The position numbers were made by a program, and so were the translations under genes. Below, in pieces: positions 17,432 through 26,807 of a stretch of DNA of 41,797 bases. Each line of letters begins with the position of its first letter. The first letter of the stretch is position 1. The stretch lies in assembly GCA_902464345.1 (NCBI GenBank), contig CABQJA010000002.1, positions 1 through 41,797 on the forward strand, given 5' to 3'. The notes below the pieces were generated by a model, which saw nothing but the letters and a program-made list of their open reading frames with translations, made no database searches and was not told where the DNA came from. The stretch is from an uncultured Clostridium sp. GTDB taxonomy: Bacteria > Bacillota > Clostridia > Lachnospirales > Lachnospiraceae.

Positions 17432-19111
17432 ATGAAGCAATTAACAGGTTCTGAAATCGTAATTGAATGTTTGAAGGAACAGGGCGTTGATACCGTATTC
17501 GGATATCCGGGCGGCTGTATCCTGAATATTTATGACGAATTATATAAGCATCAGGGAGAGATCAAGCATGTTTTGACATCCCATGAGCAGGGCGCAGCCC
17601 ATGCAGCAGACGGATATGCCAGAGCAACTGGTAAGGTAGGTGTCTGTATGGCAACCAGCGGACCGGGAGCAACCAATCTGGTGACCGGTATTGCAACCGC
17701 ATATATGGATTCTGTACCAATGGTTGCGATCACTGCCAATGTAGGTGTTACCTTACTGGGTAAGGACAGCTTTCAGGAGGTCGATATTGCAGGCGTGGTT
17801 ATGCCAATCACAAAGTACAGCTTTATTGTAAAGAATGTGCATGAACTGGCAGACACGATCCGCCGGGCATTTAAAATCGCAAAGAGCGGAAGACCGGGTC
17901 CTGTTTTAGTTGATATTACCAAGGATGTAACTGCTAATCTGGCAGATTATGAGCCGAAGAAGCCGGTAGAGATCGAGCGGGTAACGGATACGATTGATGA
18001 GTCGGCTGTAAAGCGGGCAGTTGATATGATCAACCGTTCCAAGAAGCCGTTTATTATGGCAGGCGGCGGGGTGGGGATCGCTGATGCAGAGCAGGAATTA
18101 AGAGCTTTGGCTGATAAGATTGATGCAGCTGTTTGCGATACCCTGATGGGTAAGGGTGCAATCGAAGGCACTGCAGACCGTTATACCGGTATGATCGGTA
18201 TGCACGGCACCAAGGCATCGAACTTCGGATTATCAGATGCAGATCTTTTGGTTGTTGTTGGTGCCAGATTCTCGGATCGTGTAATCGGTAATGCAAGTAA
18301 GTTTGCAGAGAATGCCAAGATTATCCATATTGATGTAGATCAGGCAGAAATCAATAAGAATATTGAAGTAGATGAAGCAATTATCGGCGATGCAAAGGTA
18401 ATCCTGCAGCAGCTGATCGATCAGGTGGATGCATCCGAGAAGCCGGAATGGATGGATGAGATCCGTGACCTGAAGGAGAAATATCCGATGACCTATGATA
18501 AGGGCGTCCTGACCGGACCGGAGATCATTGAAAAGCTTTATGAGCTGACGGATGGTGAGGCGACGGTCGTTACAGAGGTAGGTCAGCATCAGATGTGGGC
18601 AGCACAGTATTATAAGTACAAGAGACCGCATCAGCTCCTGACATCCGGTGGTCTTGGAACCATGGGTTATGGTCTGGGCGCATCGCTGGGTGCGAAGCTT
18701 GCAAGACCGGATGAAACGGTTGTCAATATTGCAGGTGACGGATGTTTCCGTATGAATATGAATGAGATTGCAACCGCAGCCAGATATAACATTCCGATCA
18801 TTGAAATCGTAATCAATAACCATGTACTCGGAATGGTTCGTCAGTGGCAGACCCTGTTCTATGACAAGCGGTATTCGAATACAATCTTAAATGATAATGT
18901 AGACTTCGCAAAGCTTGCAGAGGCTATGGGCGCGATCGGTTGTCGTGTAACAACCATTGATGAATTTGAAGAAGCCTTTAAGAAGGCACAGCAGGCAGGC
19001 AGACCGGTAGTGATCGACTGTATCATTAATGAAGATGATAAGGTATGGCCGATGGTAGCACCGGGTAAGCCGATTGAGACCTGTTTCTCAGAGGAAGATC
19101 TGGAAAAATAA
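17432..19111 (+). CDS. ilvB: Acetolactate synthase, catalytic large subunit
   Basis: A 559-residue thiamine-diphosphate enzyme that joins pyruvate with pyruvate or 2-oxobutyrate, the committed branched-chain step. The activating glutamate is E52 in SHEQGAAHAADGYARATG. The cofactor motif runs from G435-D-G437 to N462-N463. FAD-site segments of the biosynthetic type are present (SGPGATNLVTGI, LTSGGLGTMGYGLG). The ATG at 17432 follows AGGAG; an in-frame ATG at 17387 lies inside ilvD. No ilvN regulatory subunit follows, since the next gene is serC, so the subunit is elsewhere or dispensable. The sequence is full length. Confidence 0.95.
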   Translation: MKQLTGSEIVIECLKEQGVDTVFGYPGGCILNIYDELYKHQGEIKHVLTSHEQGAAHAADGYARATGKVGVCMATSGPGATNLVTGIATAYMDSVPMVAITANVGVTLLGKDSFQEVDIAGVVMPITKYSFIVKNVHELADTIRRAFKIAKSGRPGPVLVDITKDVTANLADYEPKKPVEIERVTDTIDESAVKRAVDMINRSKKPFIMAGGGVGIADAEQELRALADKIDAAVCDTLMGKGAIEGTADRYTGMIGMHGTKASNFGLSDADLLVVVGARFSDRVIGNASKFAENAKIIHIDVDQAEINKNIEVDEAIIGDAKVILQQLIDQVDASEKPEWMDEIRDLKEKYPMTYDKGVLTGPEIIEKLYELTDGEATVVTEVGQHQMWAAQYYKYKRPHQLLTSGGLGTMGYGLGASLGAKLARPDETVVNIAGDGCFRMNMNEIATAARYNIPIIEIVINNHVLGMVRQWQTLFYDKRYSNTILNDNVDFAKLAEAMGAIGCRVTTIDEFEEAFKKAQQAGRPVVIDCIINEDDKVWPMVAPGKPIETCFSEEDLEK

Positions 19112-19139
19112 TATTCAGAAAATAATTTAAGGCACTATG

Positions 19140-19174
19140 ATCTCGGAACGGCTGCGAGGTGGCTGTTCCGGGAT
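19140..19174 (+). other. Strong hairpin without T-run between ilvB and serC
   Basis: ATCTCGGAAC (19140-19149) pairs with GTTCCGGGAT (19165-19174), a ten-base stem with one G-U pair and a 15-base loop. No T-run follows, so it does not look like an intrinsic terminator. It may stabilise or separate the ilvB and serC parts of a shared message. Confidence 0.55.
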
Positions 19175-19210
19175 TGAATGATAGCGAATAAGTCGAGGAG
19201 GATTTATAAA

Positions 19211-20293
19211 ATGGCAAGAGTGTATAATTTTTCAGCAGGACCATCTGTATTACCGGAGGTTGTGTTAAAAGCAGCAGCAGAAGAGATGCTGGATTACAAT
19301 GGAACCGGCATGAGTGTAATGGAGATGAGTCATCGATCCAAGGCATTTGAAGAGATTATAGAGACTGCAGAGCAGGATTTGAGAGATCTGATGAAAATCC
19401 CGGATAACTACAAGGTATTATTCCTGCAGGGTGGTGCATCGCAGCAGTTTGCAGCGATTCCAATGAACCTGATGAAGAATAAGGTTGCTGATTATATTGT
19501 GACCGGACAGTGGGCAAAGAAGGCAGCAGAAGAGGCTAAAAAGTATGGTAAGGTAAATATCATTGCATCCTCTGCAGATAAGACCTTCAGCTACATTCCG
19601 GATTGCTCGGATTTACCGATCGATGATGATGCTGATTATGTATACATCTGCCATAACAATACAATTTACGGAACTACCTATAAGACATTGCCGAACACAA
19701 AGGGCAAGATTCTGGTAGCAGATATGTCATCTGACATCCTGTCACAGCCGGTAAATGTATCAGACTATGGTCTCATTTACTTCGGTGTACAGAAGAACGT
19801 AGGACCGGCCGGTGTTGTAATCGCAATTATCCGGGAAGACCTGATCCGTGATGATGTTCTGGAAGGAACACCAACCATGTTAAAGTATAAGACACAGGCA
19901 GATGCCAAGTCCCTGTACAACACACCTCCGTGCTACGGTATTTATATCTGCGGCAAGGTATTCAAGTGGGTTAAGGAAATGGGCGGTCTGGAGGCTATGA
20001 AGATCCATAACGAGAAGAAGGCAGCTATTCTGTATGATTTCCTGGACAACAGCAAGATGTTCAAGGGAACGGTTGAGAAGAAGGATCGGTCTCTCATGAA
20101 TGTACCGTTTGTAACCGGTGACGAAGAGCTGGATGCAAAGTTTGTAAAGGAAGCAACAGCAGCCGGATTTGTAAATATCAAGGGACATCGTACCGTAGGC
20201 GGTATGCGTGCCAGCATTTACAATGCTATGCCAATCGAAGGTGTAGAGAAGCTGGTTGAGTTTATGAAGAAGTTCGAGGAGGAGAATCAGTAA
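19211..20293 (+). CDS. serC: Phosphoserine aminotransferase
   Basis: A 360-residue class V PLP aminotransferase that converts 3-phosphohydroxypyruvate to phosphoserine with glutamate as donor. The N-terminus NFSAGPSVLPEVVL is the SerC signature, and the PLP-binding lysine is K195 in FGVQKNVGPAG. The GHRTVGGMRASIYNA segment near the end is the conserved Arg-containing substrate site. The ATG at 19211 follows GAGGAGG; an in-frame ATG at 19178 has none. Its stop overlaps the serA start (TAATG), so the two are translationally coupled. Confidence 0.97.
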   Translation: MARVYNFSAGPSVLPEVVLKAAAEEMLDYNGTGMSVMEMSHRSKAFEEIIETAEQDLRDLMKIPDNYKVLFLQGGASQQFAAIPMNLMKNKVADYIVTGQWAKKAAEEAKKYGKVNIIASSADKTFSYIPDCSDLPIDDDADYVYICHNNTIYGTTYKTLPNTKGKILVADMSSDILSQPVNVSDYGLIYFGVQKNVGPAGVVIAIIREDLIRDDVLEGTPTMLKYKTQADAKSLYNTPPCYGIYICGKVFKWVKEMGGLEAMKIHNEKKAAILYDFLDNSKMFKGTVEKKDRSLMNVPFVTGDEELDAKFVKEATAAGFVNIKGHRTVGGMRASIYNAMPIEGVEKLVEFMKKFEEENQ

Positions 20294-21456
20294 TGGCTAA
20301 GGTTAAATGCTTGAATCCGATCGCAGCGTGCGGTATGGATCTGTTACCGGAAGGATATAATGTAGTAGAGGATCTGGCAGATGCAGATGTAGTATTGGTA
20401 AGAAGTGCTGCTATGCATGATCTGGAGCTGCCTGCAGACTTAAAGGCAATCGCAAGAGCCGGTGCCGGAGTTAATAATATTCCGCTGGACAAATGTGCAG
20501 AGCAGGGGATTGTAGTATTCAATACACCGGGTGCAAATGCAAACGGCGTAAAGGAGATCGTAATCGCAGGTCTGCTTCTGGCTTCCAGAGATCTGGTTGG
20601 CGGATATAACTGGGTAAAGGCAAATGCCGCAGATGAAGGCATTGCAAAGGCAGTGGAGAAGAATAAGTCCAAGTTCGCAGGCTGTGAGATCGAAGGAAAG
20701 AAGTTAGGTGTAATCGGTCTGGGTGCGATTGGTGCAAAGGTTGCCAATGTAGCAGTCAGCTTAGGAATGGAAGTATACGGATATGATCCATATGTATCAG
20801 TAGATGCAGCATGGAATCTGTCCCGTCAGGTAAAGCATATTTCAAATGTAGAAGATATTTATAAAGAGTGTGATTACATTACCATCCATGTACCGGCGTT
20901 AGACAGTACCAAGGGTATGCTGAATGCAGCTGCATTTGACATGATGAAGGATGGTGTTAAGATCCTGAACTTTGCAAGAGATGTTCTGGTTAATGATGAG
21001 GATATCAAGGCAGCACTGGCATCCGGCAAGGTAAGCAAGTATGTAACAGACTTCCCGAATCCGGCAGTTGCAGGTGTTGAGAATGTTATTACATTACCAC
21101 ATCTGGGAGCTTCTACGGAAGAGTCCGAGGATAACTGTGCAGTTATGGCAGTTAAGCAGGTAGTTGATTATATCGAAAACGGTAATATCAAGAATTCCGT
21201 AAACTACCCTGCATGTGATATGGGCGTATGCACAAATACGGCAAGAGTTGCGATCAATCATAAGAATATTCCGGATATGCTGACCAGATTTACCGGTGTA
21301 TTCTCATCAAAGGGAATCAACATTTCCGATATGATCAGCAAGTCTAAGGGTGACTGGGCATATTCCATGTTAGATGTATCAGCCGAAATCACAGATGCCA
21401 TTGTTGCGGAACTGAATGCAATCGAAGGTGTTGTAAAAGTACGTGTCATCAAATAA
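20293..21456 (+). CDS. serA: D-3-phosphoglycerate dehydrogenase with C-terminal ACT domain
   Basis: A 387-residue NAD-dependent enzyme for the first step of serine synthesis. The Rossmann motif GVIGLGAIGAKVA lies at about residues 139-151, catalytic R229 in NFARD and H270 in PHLGASTEE. The usual ARG and VFxxEP motifs read ARD and TDFPNP, a variant I recall from a short clostridial/Bacteroides-type clade. Residues about 312-387 form an ACT domain, probably sensing serine. It shares a base with the serC stop. The downstream asd gene follows after 61 bases. Confidence 0.93.
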   Translation: MAKVKCLNPIAACGMDLLPEGYNVVEDLADADVVLVRSAAMHDLELPADLKAIARAGAGVNNIPLDKCAEQGIVVFNTPGANANGVKEIVIAGLLLASRDLVGGYNWVKANAADEGIAKAVEKNKSKFAGCEIEGKKLGVIGLGAIGAKVANVAVSLGMEVYGYDPYVSVDAAWNLSRQVKHISNVEDIYKECDYITIHVPALDSTKGMLNAAAFDMMKDGVKILNFARDVLVNDEDIKAALASGKVSKYVTDFPNPAVAGVENVITLPHLGASTEESEDNCAVMAVKQVVDYIENGNIKNSVNYPACDMGVCTNTARVAINHKNIPDMLTRFTGVFSSKGINISDMISKSKGDWAYSMLDVSAEITDAIVAELNAIEGVVKVRVIK

Positions 21457-21517
21457 CATGTAAGATACAGGGTGCGAAAGCACACAACATATGAATATTA
21501 CTAATAGGAGAGAAACA

Positions 21518-22606
21518 ATGAGTGAGAAGTTACGTGTAGGTATCCTTGGTGGTACCGGTATGGTAGGACAGAGATTTATTTCATTATTAGAGAACCATCC
21601 ATGGTTTGAGGTGGTTACCATTGCAGCAAGCCCACGAAGTGCCGGAAAGACCTATGAAGAAGCAGTCGGTGACCGTTGGAAGATGGATACACCAATGCCG
21701 GAGGCAGTTAAGAATATCATCGTTCATAATGTAAACGAAGTAGAGGAAGTTGCATCTACAGTTGATTTCGTATTCAGTGCGGTTGATATGTCAAAGGATG
21801 AGATCAAGGCGATCGAGGAAGCTTATGCAAAGACAGAGACACCGGTTGTTTCCAATAACAGCGCACATCGCTGGACACCGGATGTTCCGATGATGGTACC
21901 GGAGATCAATCCACAGCATGCAGAGGTAATTGAATATCAGAAGAAGCGTCTGGGAACCAAGCGCGGCTTCGTTGCTGTAAAGCCGAACTGCTCCATTCAG
22001 AGCTATGCACCGGTATTAACAGCTTGGATGGAATTTGAACCACAGGAAGTAGTGGTTACTACTTATCAGGCAATCTCAGGTGCCGGTAAGACCTTTAAGG
22101 ACTGGCCGGAGATGGTAGGTAACATCATTCCGTATATCGGAGGAGAAGAAGAAAAGTCTGAGCAGGAGCCGCTTCGTCTCTGGGGTGATATCGTAGACGG
22201 TAAGATTGAGAAATGCACCAATGGTCCTAAGATCACCAGCCAGTGTATCCGTGTACCGGTATTAAACGGACATACAGCAGCTGTATTTGTAAACTTTAAG
22301 AAGCAGCCAACGAAGGAAGAGCTGATCGACCGTCTGGTAAACTTCAGCGGTGAACCACAGGCATTGGGACTTCCAAGTGCTCCGAAGCAGTTTATCCAGT
22401 ATCTGGAGGAGGATAACCGCCCACAGGTAAGTCTGGATGTAGATTATGAGCATGGTATGGGCGTTTCCGTTGGACGTCTTCGTGAGGACAGCATCTTTGA
22501 CTGGAAGTTCGTTGGACTTTCACATAATACAGTTCGTGGCGCAGCCGGTGGTGCAGTGCTTTGTGCTGAATTATTAAAGGCAAAGGGATATATTACAAAG
22601 AAGTAA
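21518..22606 (+). CDS. asd: Aspartate-semialdehyde dehydrogenase, archaeal/fungal type
   Basis: A 362-residue NADPH enzyme that reduces aspartyl phosphate, feeding lysine/cell wall, threonine, methionine and isoleucine synthesis. GILGGTGMVGQRF is the nucleotide-binding start, and the nucleophile is C158 in KPNCSIQSYAP. The NCSIQ context and the SNNSAHRW segment match the archaeal/fungal-type enzyme rather than the E. coli NCTT type. The ATG at 21518 follows TAGGAGAG; an ATG at 21491 lacks a site. It is the last gene of the train and is followed by a terminator. Its threonine-isoleucine branch explains its place beside ilv genes. Confidence 0.95.
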   Translation: MSEKLRVGILGGTGMVGQRFISLLENHPWFEVVTIAASPRSAGKTYEEAVGDRWKMDTPMPEAVKNIIVHNVNEVEEVASTVDFVFSAVDMSKDEIKAIEEAYAKTETPVVSNNSAHRWTPDVPMMVPEINPQHAEVIEYQKKRLGTKRGFVAVKPNCSIQSYAPVLTAWMEFEPQEVVVTTYQAISGAGKTFKDWPEMVGNIIPYIGGEEEKSEQEPLRLWGDIVDGKIEKCTNGPKITSQCIRVPVLNGHTAAVFVNFKKQPTKEELIDRLVNFSGEPQALGLPSAPKQFIQYLEEDNRPQVSLDVDYEHGMGVSVGRLREDSIFDWKFVGLSHNTVRGAAGGAVLCAELLKAKGYITKK

Positions 22607-22626
22607 TCTATCATACAGGACAGAAT

Positions 22627-22667
22627 AAAACAGGCGGGAGAGGATCAGAGATATCCTCTCCTGTTTT
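22627..22667 (+). terminator. Rho-independent terminator of the amino-acid gene train
   Basis: AAAACAGG and AGAGGAT on the left pair with ATCCTCT and CCTGTTTT on the right, a 15-base stem interrupted by a four-base CGGG bulge, ending in four T. This is the first convincing stop after leuC on this strand. Confidence 0.75.
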
Positions 22668-22809
22668 GACTATTTACACAATTCCTTGCATTAATATGCA
22701 TAGTATGGGGATTTTCTATTTCTATTTCTGATAAAATGTGTTAAAATAGTTGCGGTAACTTTGTAAGATAAGGAAACAAGTGCAAATGAGGAGATAACGA
22801 GGAGAAGCT

Positions 22810-23388
22810 ATGGATAATAATCAGAATCATACAGGCAATCCATTTCACCTGGATGAAAGCAGTACAGGCGAGAGCAAGCACACGGAATCCGGATTGGGAT
22901 ATGATCCGAAGACCTTCGGAACTGCAGGAAGTAATCAGACCGGCACGTACAATGCAGATCCGTACAATAACCAGACCGGAACATACAATGCAGATCCGTA
23001 TAATAATCAGAACGGAACCTATAATGCCGGAGCATATAATTATAATACGAATGGACAGAATGCACAGAATACGGTCGCAGGAGGAACAGCAGCTCTTCAG
23101 GCTTCACAGGATGAGGCATATGCAAAAAAGGCAAAAACCAGTCTGATCCTTGGTATCATTCTGAATGTTTTGAATCTGGGTATGATGTGCAGTACTCTGT
23201 TGGGAGGCGGCTTTTTATACGGAGGATTATTTATAATACTGGCGATTGCGGGAATCCAGAACGCAAATTTCGGCAGGAAATCATCTAAAAAGGGAATGGC
23301 AACCGCGGGATTGGTTCTGAATATTATTGCAGTGGTAGTTTCAGCTTTGTTCCTGATTCTGGGATTCGTGCTGAAATTCATGGATTAA
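22810..23388 (+). CDS. Small membrane protein with Asn/Tyr-rich repeats (DUF4190-like)
   Basis: A 192-residue protein. The first 100 residues are hydrophilic and contain three 12-residue repeats of the form NQTGTYNADPYN (residues about 42-77). After AKKAKTSLILGI come two to three hydrophobic stretches (about 113-157 and 165-190) separated by GRKSSKKGMATAGLVLNIIA, an arrangement typical of DUF4190 membrane proteins. GGAG precedes the ATG. The role is unknown. It lies between the terminator after asd and a hydratase gene and could share its transcript with the latter. Confidence 0.75.
   Translation: MDNNQNHTGNPFHLDESSTGESKHTESGLGYDPKTFGTAGSNQTGTYNADPYNNQTGTYNADPYNNQNGTYNAGAYNYNTNGQNAQNTVAGGTAALQASQDEAYAKKAKTSLILGIILNVLNLGMMCSTLLGGGFLYGGLFIILAIAGIQNANFGRKSSKKGMATAGLVLNIIAVVVSALFLILGFVLKFMD
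22933..23040 (+). repeat. Three 36-bp tandem repeats in the membrane-protein gene
   Basis: Copies start at 22933, 22969 and 23005 and encode NQTGTYNADPYN, NQTGTYNADPYN and NQNGTYNAGAYN. The unit is in frame. The third copy has diverged at the protein level. Confidence 0.85.
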
Positions 23389-23459
23389 CATCTGCAGACA
23401 GGATAAAGGTTATAGGTATTGATGATAAAATATGAGAGACAGATGAAGGAGGACTTTTC

Positions 23460-25748
23460 ATGGTAACACTATTTGACGGAGGCGCTTACCTGATCAATGG
23501 TACTGAGCTGATTCAGGATGGACAGGCAGTAGCAGGCTATGAGGCATCGACAGGTAATAAGCTTTCAAAGGAAGAAGCAGCGAAGAATACGATGGCATAT
23601 CAGATTCTTCAGGCACATAATACATCCGGGAATGATAAAAAGCTTCAGATTAAGTTTGATAAGCTGACTTCCCATGATATTACATTCGTAGGAATCATTC
23701 AGACAGCCAGAGCATCCGGACTTGAGAAATTCCCAATCCCATATGTACTGACGAACTGCCACAATTCTTTATGTGCGGTTGGCGGTACGATTAATGAGGA
23801 TGACCATATGTTTGGTCTGTCCTGTGCAAAGCGTTATGGCGGAATGTATGTACCACCTCATCAGGCAGTTATCCATCAGTTTGCCAGAGAAATGCTGGCA
23901 GCCGGCGGACAGATGATCCTGGGCTCTGACAGTCATACCCGTTATGGTGCATTAGGTACCATGGCAATCGGTGAAGGTGGCGGTGAGCTGGTAAAACAGC
24001 TGCTTTCCAAGACTTATGATGTAGATATGCCGGGCGTTGTTGCCGTTTATCTGACAGGAAAGCCACAGAAGGGTGTCGGCCCGCAGGATGTGGCTCTGGC
24101 AATTATCGGAGCTACCTTCGGATGCGGCTATGTTAAGAATAAGGTTATGGAGTTCGTAGGACCTGGTGTTGAGAGCTTAAGTGCAGATTACCGGATCGGT
24201 ATTGATGTTATGACCACAGAGACAACCTGTCTGTCATCCATCTGGAAGACCGATGACCGGATTAAGGAATTCTATGACATTCATGGAAGAAGCGGAGATT
24301 ATAAGGAGTTAAATCCTGGTGCGGTTGCTTATTATGATGGTGTCGTATATGTTGATCTGTCGGAAGTGAAGCCAATGATCGCAATGCCGTTCCATCCAAG
24401 CAATGTATATACGATCGAAGAGCTGAATGCAAATCTGATGGATATTCTGGATGATTGCGAGAAGCGTGCAAAGGTCAGCCTGGATGGTAAGGTTGATTTC
24501 ACCTTAAAGGATAAGGTAAGAGACGGCAGACTTTATGTTGAGCAGGGAATTATCGCAGGCTGTGCCGGCGGTGGATTTGAGAACATCTGCGAGGCAGCAG
24601 ATATTCTGAAGGGTTCCTATATCGGAGCAGATGAGTTTACATTAAGTGTATATCCGGCAAGTACACCAATCTATATGGAGCTTGCAAAGAACGGAGTACT
24701 GGCTGATCTGATCGAGACCGGTTCCATTGTAAAGACCGCATTCTGTGGTCCATGCTTTGGTGCAGGTGATACTCCGGCAAATAATGCATTCAGTATCCGT
24801 CATTCAACCAGAAACTTCCCGAACCGTGAAGGTTCTAAGATCCAGAACGGACAGATTTCATCCGTTGCACTGATGGATGCCCGTTCCATTGCAGCAACTG
24901 CAGCCAATAAGGGTTATCTGACCGCTGCGACAGATGTGGATGTGAACTTCACAAAGAGAAAGTATTATTTTGATAAAGCAATTTATGAGAACCGTGTATA
25001 TAATGGCGTTGGAAAGCCGGATCCGTCCGTTGAGATCAAGTTCGGTCCGAATATTAAGGATTGGCCTGCGATGTCTCCGTTGCCGGAGAATCTGATCCTG
25101 AAGGTAGTATCCGAGATTCATGATCCGGTTACAACTACAGATGAGCTGATTCCTTCCGGAGAGACCTCTTCTTATCGTTCTAATCCGCTTGGACTGGCTG
25201 AGTTCACTCTGTCCAGAAAGGATCCTGCATATGTTGGACGTGCCAAGGAGATTCAGAAGGCACAGAAGGCCATTGAGGCAGATAGCTGTCCATGTGAGGC
25301 AGTATCCGAGCTGACTCCGATCATGGATAAGATTAAGGAGACCTATCAGATCAGCAGAAAGACCGTTGGTGTCGGAAGTACGATCTTTGCGGTAAAGCCG
25401 GGTGATGGTTCTGCCAGAGAGCAGGCTGCATCCTGCCAGAAGGTATTAGGTGGCTGGGCAAATATTGCAAATGAATATGCAACCAAGCGTTATCGTTCCA
25501 ACCTGATCAACTGGGGTATGCTTCCATTCCTGATCCAGGATAAGGATACAGAGCTTCCGTTTGCAAACGATGATTATATTTTCATTCCTGGCATTGCGGA
25601 GGCGGTTAAGAATAAGACCGATGAGATCAAGGCTTATGTGGTAAACAAGGATATGAAAGAGTTTACACTGACCCTTGGACAGCTGACAGATAATGAGAGA
25701 GAGATTATCTTAAAGGGATGTCTGATCAACTATAACCGTGGAAATTAA
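23460..25748 (+). CDS. Aconitase-family hydratase (YbhJ-like)
   Basis: A 762-residue aconitase-superfamily protein with all three cluster cysteines: C368 in [10 protein letters not shown] and C429/C432 in [30 protein letters not shown] is the active-site segment, and the C-terminal swivel domain carries [17 protein letters not shown]. Overall it resembles the E. coli YbhJ group rather than AcnA or AcnB. In anaerobes of this kind such a protein often stands in as the citrate-isocitrate aconitase. An isocitrate dehydrogenase gene at 38596 would provide the next step, which supports that role without proving it. AAGGAGG precedes the ATG. Confidence 0.85.
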   Translation: MVTLFDGGAYLINGTELIQDGQAVAGYEASTGNKLSKEEAAKNTMAYQILQAHNTSGNDKKLQIKFDKLTSHDITFVGIIQTARASGLEKFPIPYVLTNCHNSLCAVGGTINEDDHMFGLSCAKRYGGMYVPPHQAVIHQFAREMLAAGGQMILGSDSHTRYGALGTMAIGEGGGELVKQLLSKTYDVDMPGVVAVYLTGKPQKGVGPQDVALAIIGATFGCGYVKNKVMEFVGPGVESLSADYRIGIDVMTTETTCLSSIWKTDDRIKEFYDIHGRSGDYKELNPGAVAYYDGVVYVDLSEVKPMIAMPFHPSNVYTIEELNANLMDILDDCEKRAKVSLDGKVDFTLKDKVRDGRLYVEQGIIAGCAGGGFENICEAADILKGSYIGADEFTLSVYPASTPIYMELAKNGVLADLIETGSIVKTAFCGPCFGAGDTPANNAFSIRHSTRNFPNREGSKIQNGQISSVALMDARSIAATAANKGYLTAATDVDVNFTKRKYYFDKAIYENRVYNGVGKPDPSVEIKFGPNIKDWPAMSPLPENLILKVVSEIHDPVTTTDELIPSGETSSYRSNPLGLAEFTLSRKDPAYVGRAKEIQKAQKAIEADSCPCEAVSELTPIMDKIKETYQISRKTVGVGSTIFAVKPGDGSAREQAASCQKVLGGWANIANEYATKRYRSNLINWGMLPFLIQDKDTELPFANDDYIFIPGIAEAVKNKTDEIKAYVVNKDMKEFTLTLGQLTDNEREIILKGCLINYNRGN

Positions 25749-25758
25749 GGTTACACAT

Positions 25759-25784
25759 TCACCAAACGGGTGATACCATGGTAT
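25759..25784. other. Two adjacent small inverted repeats at a convergent junction
   Basis: TCACC-AAACG-GGTGA (25759-25773) is followed directly by the perfect palindrome ATACCATGGTAT (25773-25784). They lie between the convergent hydratase and protease genes. There is no T-run, so terminator function is doubtful. Confidence 0.4.
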
Positions 25785-25808
25785 TTATGGGATGACAGAT
25801 TCCACGAA

Positions 25809-26744
25809 TCAATGTAATAACCGGGAGATATCTAAAAGCCCCCAACCCTGCTGAAAATGAGGGAGATTAAGCCGCCTTGCACAGTCGTGCAGGCGGTTTT
25901 TTACGTCCCGATTACTGAGAGAGGGCTCCTGCTCAAGCAAAAGTGCAATGGCACCGCTGACTAAAGAGGTAGACATGGAGGTTCCGGTCTTGGCGGTATA
26001 GCCGTGTCTCTGGTTACTGCAGCTGATGATCTGGCTGCCGGGAGCGACAAGCTCCGGCTTGACAGTGCTGCAGCCGGTTGGTCCCCGGCCGGAATACTGC
26101 CGATGGATATTGGAACGCAGGGCAGGAATATTATCGTCCGAGGCACCGACGGTGATTACCTGACAGCTGGAGCCGGGCGCACTGATAGAACCGGGAGCCG
26201 GTCCGTTATTTCCTGCAGAAGTACACACGATCAGGCCGTCGGTCCAGAGTCGTTCAACCTCCTGGATCAGCAGATCGGAATGAGAATAACCGGAGGATAA
26301 GGAGGTGCCGATGGAGATATTGACGATTCGGATGTGATAGGCAGACTGATGGTGATGAATCCAGCGCAGGGCACGGATAAAGGTACTGATCGGGGCGTTT
26401 CCGTTCTGATCCAATACCTTCAGGACGACCAGATTACAGGCCGGAGCAATTCCGAGATATTCAGAACCGATGGCATGAGAAGATGCGATTTTTCCGCAGA
26501 TATGGGTTCCGTGTCCGGCATCATCATAGGGCAGTGGACGTGCATGGACAAAGTCTTCAAAATGCAGGATACGGGAAGGAGCAGAAGCATCCGGCAGAGA
26601 CAGAAAATCGGAACGTGGCTGAATGCCGGAATCCAGAACAGCAACTGTCACACCACTGCCATAGATATGACGGTGGTGTGCATAGTCTGCTTTTATAATG
26701 TGATTGGGAGATAATAGTTGTTCAGAAGTAATACCGGCAGCCAT
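25809..26744 (-). CDS. Subtilisin-like (S8) serine protease, no signal peptide
   Basis: A 311-residue subtilase with a full triad: D38 in AVLDSGIQ, H78 in DAGHGTHICG and S256 in TGTSMSTSLVSG. SAGNNGPAPG provides the oxyanion-hole Asn. Only about 30 residues precede the catalytic core, with neither a signal peptide nor a recognisable inhibitory propeptide. Length and layout resemble intracellular subtilisins, but the LIPY prosegment motif of Bacillus ISPs is absent. No good ribosome binding site is visible, and an in-frame stop just upstream fixes the ATG. It lies 63 bases behind the beta-CASP RNase-like gene and may be co-transcribed with it. Confidence 0.9.
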   Translation of the reverse strand: MAAGITSEQLLSPNHIIKADYAHHRHIYGSGVTVAVLDSGIQPRSDFLSLPDASAPSRILHFEDFVHARPLPYDDAGHGTHICGKIASSHAIGSEYLGIAPACNLVVLKVLDQNGNAPISTFIRALRWIHHHQSAYHIRIVNISIGTSLSSGYSHSDLLIQEVERLWTDGLIVCTSAGNNGPAPGSISAPGSSCQVITVGASDDNIPALRSNIHRQYSGRGPTGCSTVKPELVAPGSQIISCSNQRHGYTAKTGTSMSTSLVSGAIALLLEQEPSLSNRDVKNRLHDCARRLNLPHFQQGWGLLDISRLLH

Positions 26745-26807
26745 GCGTCACCATACCGAAGACCCCTTTTCTATATGGTATGCGGCAGGGACTTTTTAGG
26801 CTACTGG

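Noticed and set aside
21472..21483. GTGC-GAAA-GCAC mini hairpin between serA and asd
   Set aside because: A four-base stem is too short to call a functional element without conservation.
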